Source of the DNA: SG8-41 sp044867805
GTDB lineage: Bacteria; Pseudomonadota; Gammaproteobacteria; Burkholderiales; SG8-41
Direction: 5' to 3'
Length of the DNA: 7,842 nucleotides
NCBI GenBank assembly: GCA_044867805.1
Contig: JBIOVQ010000090.1
Location: 1 to 7,842, forward strand
Shown here: one piece after another, positions 5,954 to 7,842 of the stretch
Position numbering within the stretch: position 1 is the first letter of the stretch
Layout of the letters: the number at the start of each line of letters is the position of its first letter
Notes under the pieces: model-generated
Databases searched by the model: none
The model's input: the letters and a program-made list of their open reading frames with translations, nothing else
What the model was told of the DNA's origin: nothing
Translations under genes and position numbers: made by a program

Positions 5954-6586
5954 TCACCTCCGCAACTGCTCGATCAGCGGCATGAGTTTCCCGCTCAGGA
6001 TCTCGGGCGTGATGGGACCGATGTGCTTGTAAGCGATCCGTCCCTGCCGGTCGATGAGGAATGTCTCGGGCACGCCGTAGACGCCCCAGTCGATGGCGAC
6101 CCGGCCGTCGAGGTCGGCGCCGGTGCGCGTGTAGGGGTCGCCCAGCTCGTCCAGCCAGCGCGCCGCATCCTCCGGCCGGTCCTTGTAATTGAGTCCGTGG
6201 ACCGGTACGACCGTGGCAAGACGCTGGATCAGGGGGTGCTCCTGGCGGCAGGGGACACACCATGACGCGAAAACGTTCACCACCGAGACCTCTCCCCTCA
6301 AGTCCTTGTCGGAAAGCCCGAGTGTCCGGCCGAGAACTGGCGGCAGGGAAAATACCGGGACCGGCTTGCCGATGAGCGGGGAGGGAACTATGCGCGGGTC
6401 GAGGGTGAGGCCGATGCCCAGTACCGCCACCATTGCCAGGAATGCCAGAAGAATCGCTACGTAGGCGTAGCGCGGCCCCTTGGACGAGGGTTCGTCGGGT
6501 GCACGGGCCAACACCTGGGGCTCGGGATTCGAGGGGCTGGCTGCATTTGCCTTCACATTTGCCGCTCCCATGCGACTTTGCATCAT
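5954..6586 (-). CDS. CcmG/DsbE-like thiol-disulfide oxidoreductase
   Basis: The product is 210 residues from the ATG at 6586. A 38-residue hydrophilic N-terminus precedes a transmembrane helix (about 40-62, YAYVAILLAFLAMVAVLGIG) and a periplasmic thioredoxin domain. The DsbE signature is clear: VNVFASWCVPC (C110, C113) and WGVYGVPETFLIDRQG (cis-Pro 173), with LIGKPVPVFSLP before the fold. In the Ccm system CcmG reduces apocytochrome cysteines before haem attachment. No other ccm gene is in the window, so this is a stand-alone paralogue whose client may be the clustered cytochrome. The start is uncertain: no Shine-Dalgarno sequence precedes 6586, ATG 6571 and GTG 6556 are alternatives (the last has GGGAG upstream), and the N-terminal tail is longer than usual. 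It follows the propeller gene by 25 nt. Confidence 0.88.
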   Translation of the reverse strand: MMQSRMGAANVKANAASPSNPEPQVLARAPDEPSSKGPRYAYVAILLAFLAMVAVLGIGLTLDPRIVPSPLIGKPVPVFSLPPVLGRTLGLSDKDLRGEVSVVNVFASWCVPCRQEHPLIQRLATVVPVHGLNYKDRPEDAARWLDELGDPYTRTGADLDGRVAIDWGVYGVPETFLIDRQGRIAYKHIGPITPEILSGKLMPLIEQLRR

Positions 6587-6611
6587 CGAATTGGATCGCA
6601 GATACGAGGCG

Positions 6612-7523
6612 CTACATTCCTGTGCCGTTACGGGCGATCTGGCGCCACGTTCGCCCGCTGTCTTGCGTGACATAGACGCTGCGTTCGAACGTCGCGATGG
6701 CATATTCGCTCCTGCTCACTGGGTTCTGCGCGATGTAGGCGACCGCATCACGAGTCAGCGGTGGGAGCGTAACGGCGTTTTTCGCGCCGGTCTTCAGATT
6801 GACGCGTGCGAGCGCGGGCGCGCCGGCGTAGCTGCTGAGCCAGAGTTGTTCGCCGTCCAGGTCGAAGAAGGCGGCAAGCGCCTGCGCGCCTTTCGTTATT
6901 GCGCGAAAGCTGTCGCCAGAGTCGGTTGAAAGATAAAAGCCGCTCCCGGAGGCGATGACGACCGCCTTGGAATCGCTTGGGTGGACCGCCAGGCTGACAG
7001 GTTCGCCACCGAACCCGCTCGCCCGCGCCCGGTTCCAGACCAATCCGTCGTTGACGGTGTAGTAAAAACCCGGCGTTTTCATGCGCGAGTTGGGCGCCGG
7101 ACTGTAGACATAGATCACATTGGTTTCGTAACCCGTCGCGAGCAGGTGAAAATCGGTCTCGCCCTCCAGTCCGAGCTTTTGCCAAGTCTTGCCGCCATCC
7201 ATGCTGCGTATGACCCCGAAAGGGTTTACGAACCCGAACCCCGGTGCCGGGTGGCCGCTGCTGTAGAGCCGGTTGCGGCTCGCCGAAAAGCCCATGTAAT
7301 CGTGCGCAGGGCCGGGCGCCTTCGACCATTTTCCATCGCGGAAAACGGCGAGGCCGTGATGGCTTGGAATCATGAGCTGCTTGCCGTCGGCGCTGTAAGC
7401 CAGGCCGTGCACGTGGGTCAGCGTGACGGCTTCCGCGTGCTGGGCACGCGCCTCATCAGGCGCTGCCGGCAACAAGGCGAGCAGTAATGCAAGGACCAGA
7501 AGGGGTTGGTGGCGCGATCGCAT
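6612..7523 (-). CDS. Secreted BNR-repeat beta-propeller, F510_1955 family glycosylhydrolase type
   Basis: The product is 303 residues. Residues 1-28 form a Sec signal peptide (MRSRHQPLLVLALLLALLPA, cleavage near ARA-Q). The mature protein is built of repeated beta-blades with Asp-box/BNR motifs: SMDGGKTW (107-114), a degenerate TVNDGLVW (156-163), STDSGDSF (199-206) and TQDSGRTW (286-293). The start of the fold, THVHGLAYSADGKQLMIPSHHGL, matches the family known as F510_1955 glycosylhydrolase (recollection). The name reflects sialidase-like blades; I see no evidence of a glycosidase active site, and a binding or scaffold role is equally possible. Members are often near multicopper oxidase and copper genes, as here. 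The start at 7523 is supported by GGAGA with 5 nt spacing and an ideal leader; ATGs at 7535, 7547 and 7556 are alternatives. Confidence 0.8.
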   Translation of the reverse strand: MRSRHQPLLVLALLLALLPAAPDEARAQHAEAVTLTHVHGLAYSADGKQLMIPSHHGLAVFRDGKWSKAPGPAHDYMGFSASRNRLYSSGHPAPGFGFVNPFGVIRSMDGGKTWQKLGLEGETDFHLLATGYETNVIYVYSPAPNSRMKTPGFYYTVNDGLVWNRARASGFGGEPVSLAVHPSDSKAVVIASGSGFYLSTDSGDSFRAITKGAQALAAFFDLDGEQLWLSSYAGAPALARVNLKTGAKNAVTLPPLTRDAVAYIAQNPVSRSEYAIATFERSVYVTQDSGRTWRQIARNGTGM

Positions 7524-7528
7524 ATCGT

Positions 7529-7533
7529 TCTCC
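7529..7533 (-). promoter_or_regulatory. Ribosome site deciding the propeller start
   Basis: GGAGA on the minus strand lies 5 nt before the ATG at 7523. The three upstream in-frame ATGs (7535, 7547, 7556) lack a comparable site and would add a polar, Met-rich extension before the signal peptide. The upstream gene ends at 7547, leaving 23 nt between the genes. Confidence 0.6.
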
Positions 7534-7546
7534 ATGGCTGGCTGCA

Positions 7547-7842
7547 TCACTCGCATTTTTCTTTCACCAGTTCTTCGATCTCGCGCAGGCTCGCAAACAC
7601 GATCGAGGCGCGGTCGCCCTGCATGCCGGCGCCGACGATGACCGGCTTGCCGGGGACCGGTCCGCGGATACTGGTGTCCGTCTTGAGGCGCAGGTTGAAT
7701 TCCCAGATCTTGTGGACCTTTCCCTCCCCGGTGGTCACGAAGTAGGTGTCGCCGCAGTGACGCACCGCCTTCACGGTGCCTTCGGGCGGCGCCTTCTTGA
7801 GGTCCGGCAGGCGCGGCCCTGCCCGCCGGGCGCCGGGTTTCG
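7547..7842 (-). CDS. C-terminal part of an unrecognised protein, truncated by window edge
   Basis: The frame is open from the window edge to the TGA at 7547 (97 visible codons), and the gene start lies outside. After a basic, Pro-rich stretch comes a segment with alternating beta-strand character: HCGDTYFVTTGEGKVHKIWEFNL, then GPVPGKPVIVGAGMQGDRAS. It ends in an amphipathic helix (LREIEELVKEKCE). Two cysteines, C29 of the visible part and the penultimate residue, could form a disulfide if the protein is periplasmic. The strand-rich pattern would suit the last blade of a propeller or a cytochrome/quinoprotein tail, but I do not recognise the family and assign no function. Its end lies 23 nt before the propeller gene on the same strand, so it probably belongs to the same operon. 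Confidence 0.75.
   Translation of the reverse strand, partial: KPGARRAGPRLPDLKKAPPEGTVKAVRHCGDTYFVTTGEGKVHKIWEFNLRLKTDTSIRGPVPGKPVIVGAGMQGDRASIVFASLREIEELVKEKCE

Noticed and set aside
6595..6609. CGCAGATAC match to the repeat unit near the CcmG-like start
   Set aside because: A single 9-bp match with no second unit or inverted partner is likely chance.

Overview
The window holds a compact, all-minus-strand block of envelope genes from a high-GC bacterium. GC-rich wobble positions, strong GGAGG-type ribosome sites, Sec/Tat-type leaders and a tripartite metal-efflux locus suggest a Gram-negative proteobacterium. Betaproteobacteria is my best guess, from gene content only; no rRNA or housekeeping marker is present. 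The theme is copper/heavy-metal defence and redox chemistry in the periplasm.

In the direction of transcription (right to left) the window starts with the C-terminal 97 codons of an unrecognised protein (7547-7842). A secreted BNR-repeat beta-propeller of the 'F510_1955 family glycosylhydrolase' type follows (6612-7523). Next come two membrane-tethered thioredoxin-like proteins, one CcmG/DsbE-like (5954-6586) and one TlpA/ResA-like (5348-5950), and then a CueO/CopA-like multicopper oxidase with a Tat-type leader and a Met-rich insert (3772-5337). Spacings of 3 to 25 nt and ribosome sites embedded in upstream stop codons indicate one operon.

A 150-bp AT-richer gap (3620-3771) is almost filled by a large imperfect inverted repeat built of 10-bp tandem units. 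Beyond it lie a small Cys-containing two-helix membrane protein (3260-3619), a CcdA-type thiol-electron transporter (2484-3227) and a membrane-anchored monohaem cytochrome c (1969-2469).

A 133-bp intergenic region (1836-1968) carries an imperfect hairpin and a good sigma70-like promoter. This promoter appears to give a nearly leaderless mRNA starting at a small secreted Cys-rich protein (1461-1835). A CusC/CzcC-type outer-membrane efflux channel (65-1399) follows, and then, by an ATGA overlap, the first 22 codons of a probable periplasmic adaptor (CusB/CzcB-like, 1-68), cut by the window edge.

How the genes could work together (inference): the oxidase converts Cu(I) to the less toxic Cu(II) in the periplasm. 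CcdA brings reducing equivalents across the membrane to the CcmG- and TlpA-like proteins, which keep cysteines reduced for haem attachment or copper-site assembly. The monohaem cytochrome may link this to the respiratory chain, and the CBA-type pump exports metal across both membranes. The two small Cys-rich proteins are the least understood parts. No regulator, CRISPR array, RNA gene, transposase or phage gene is visible.
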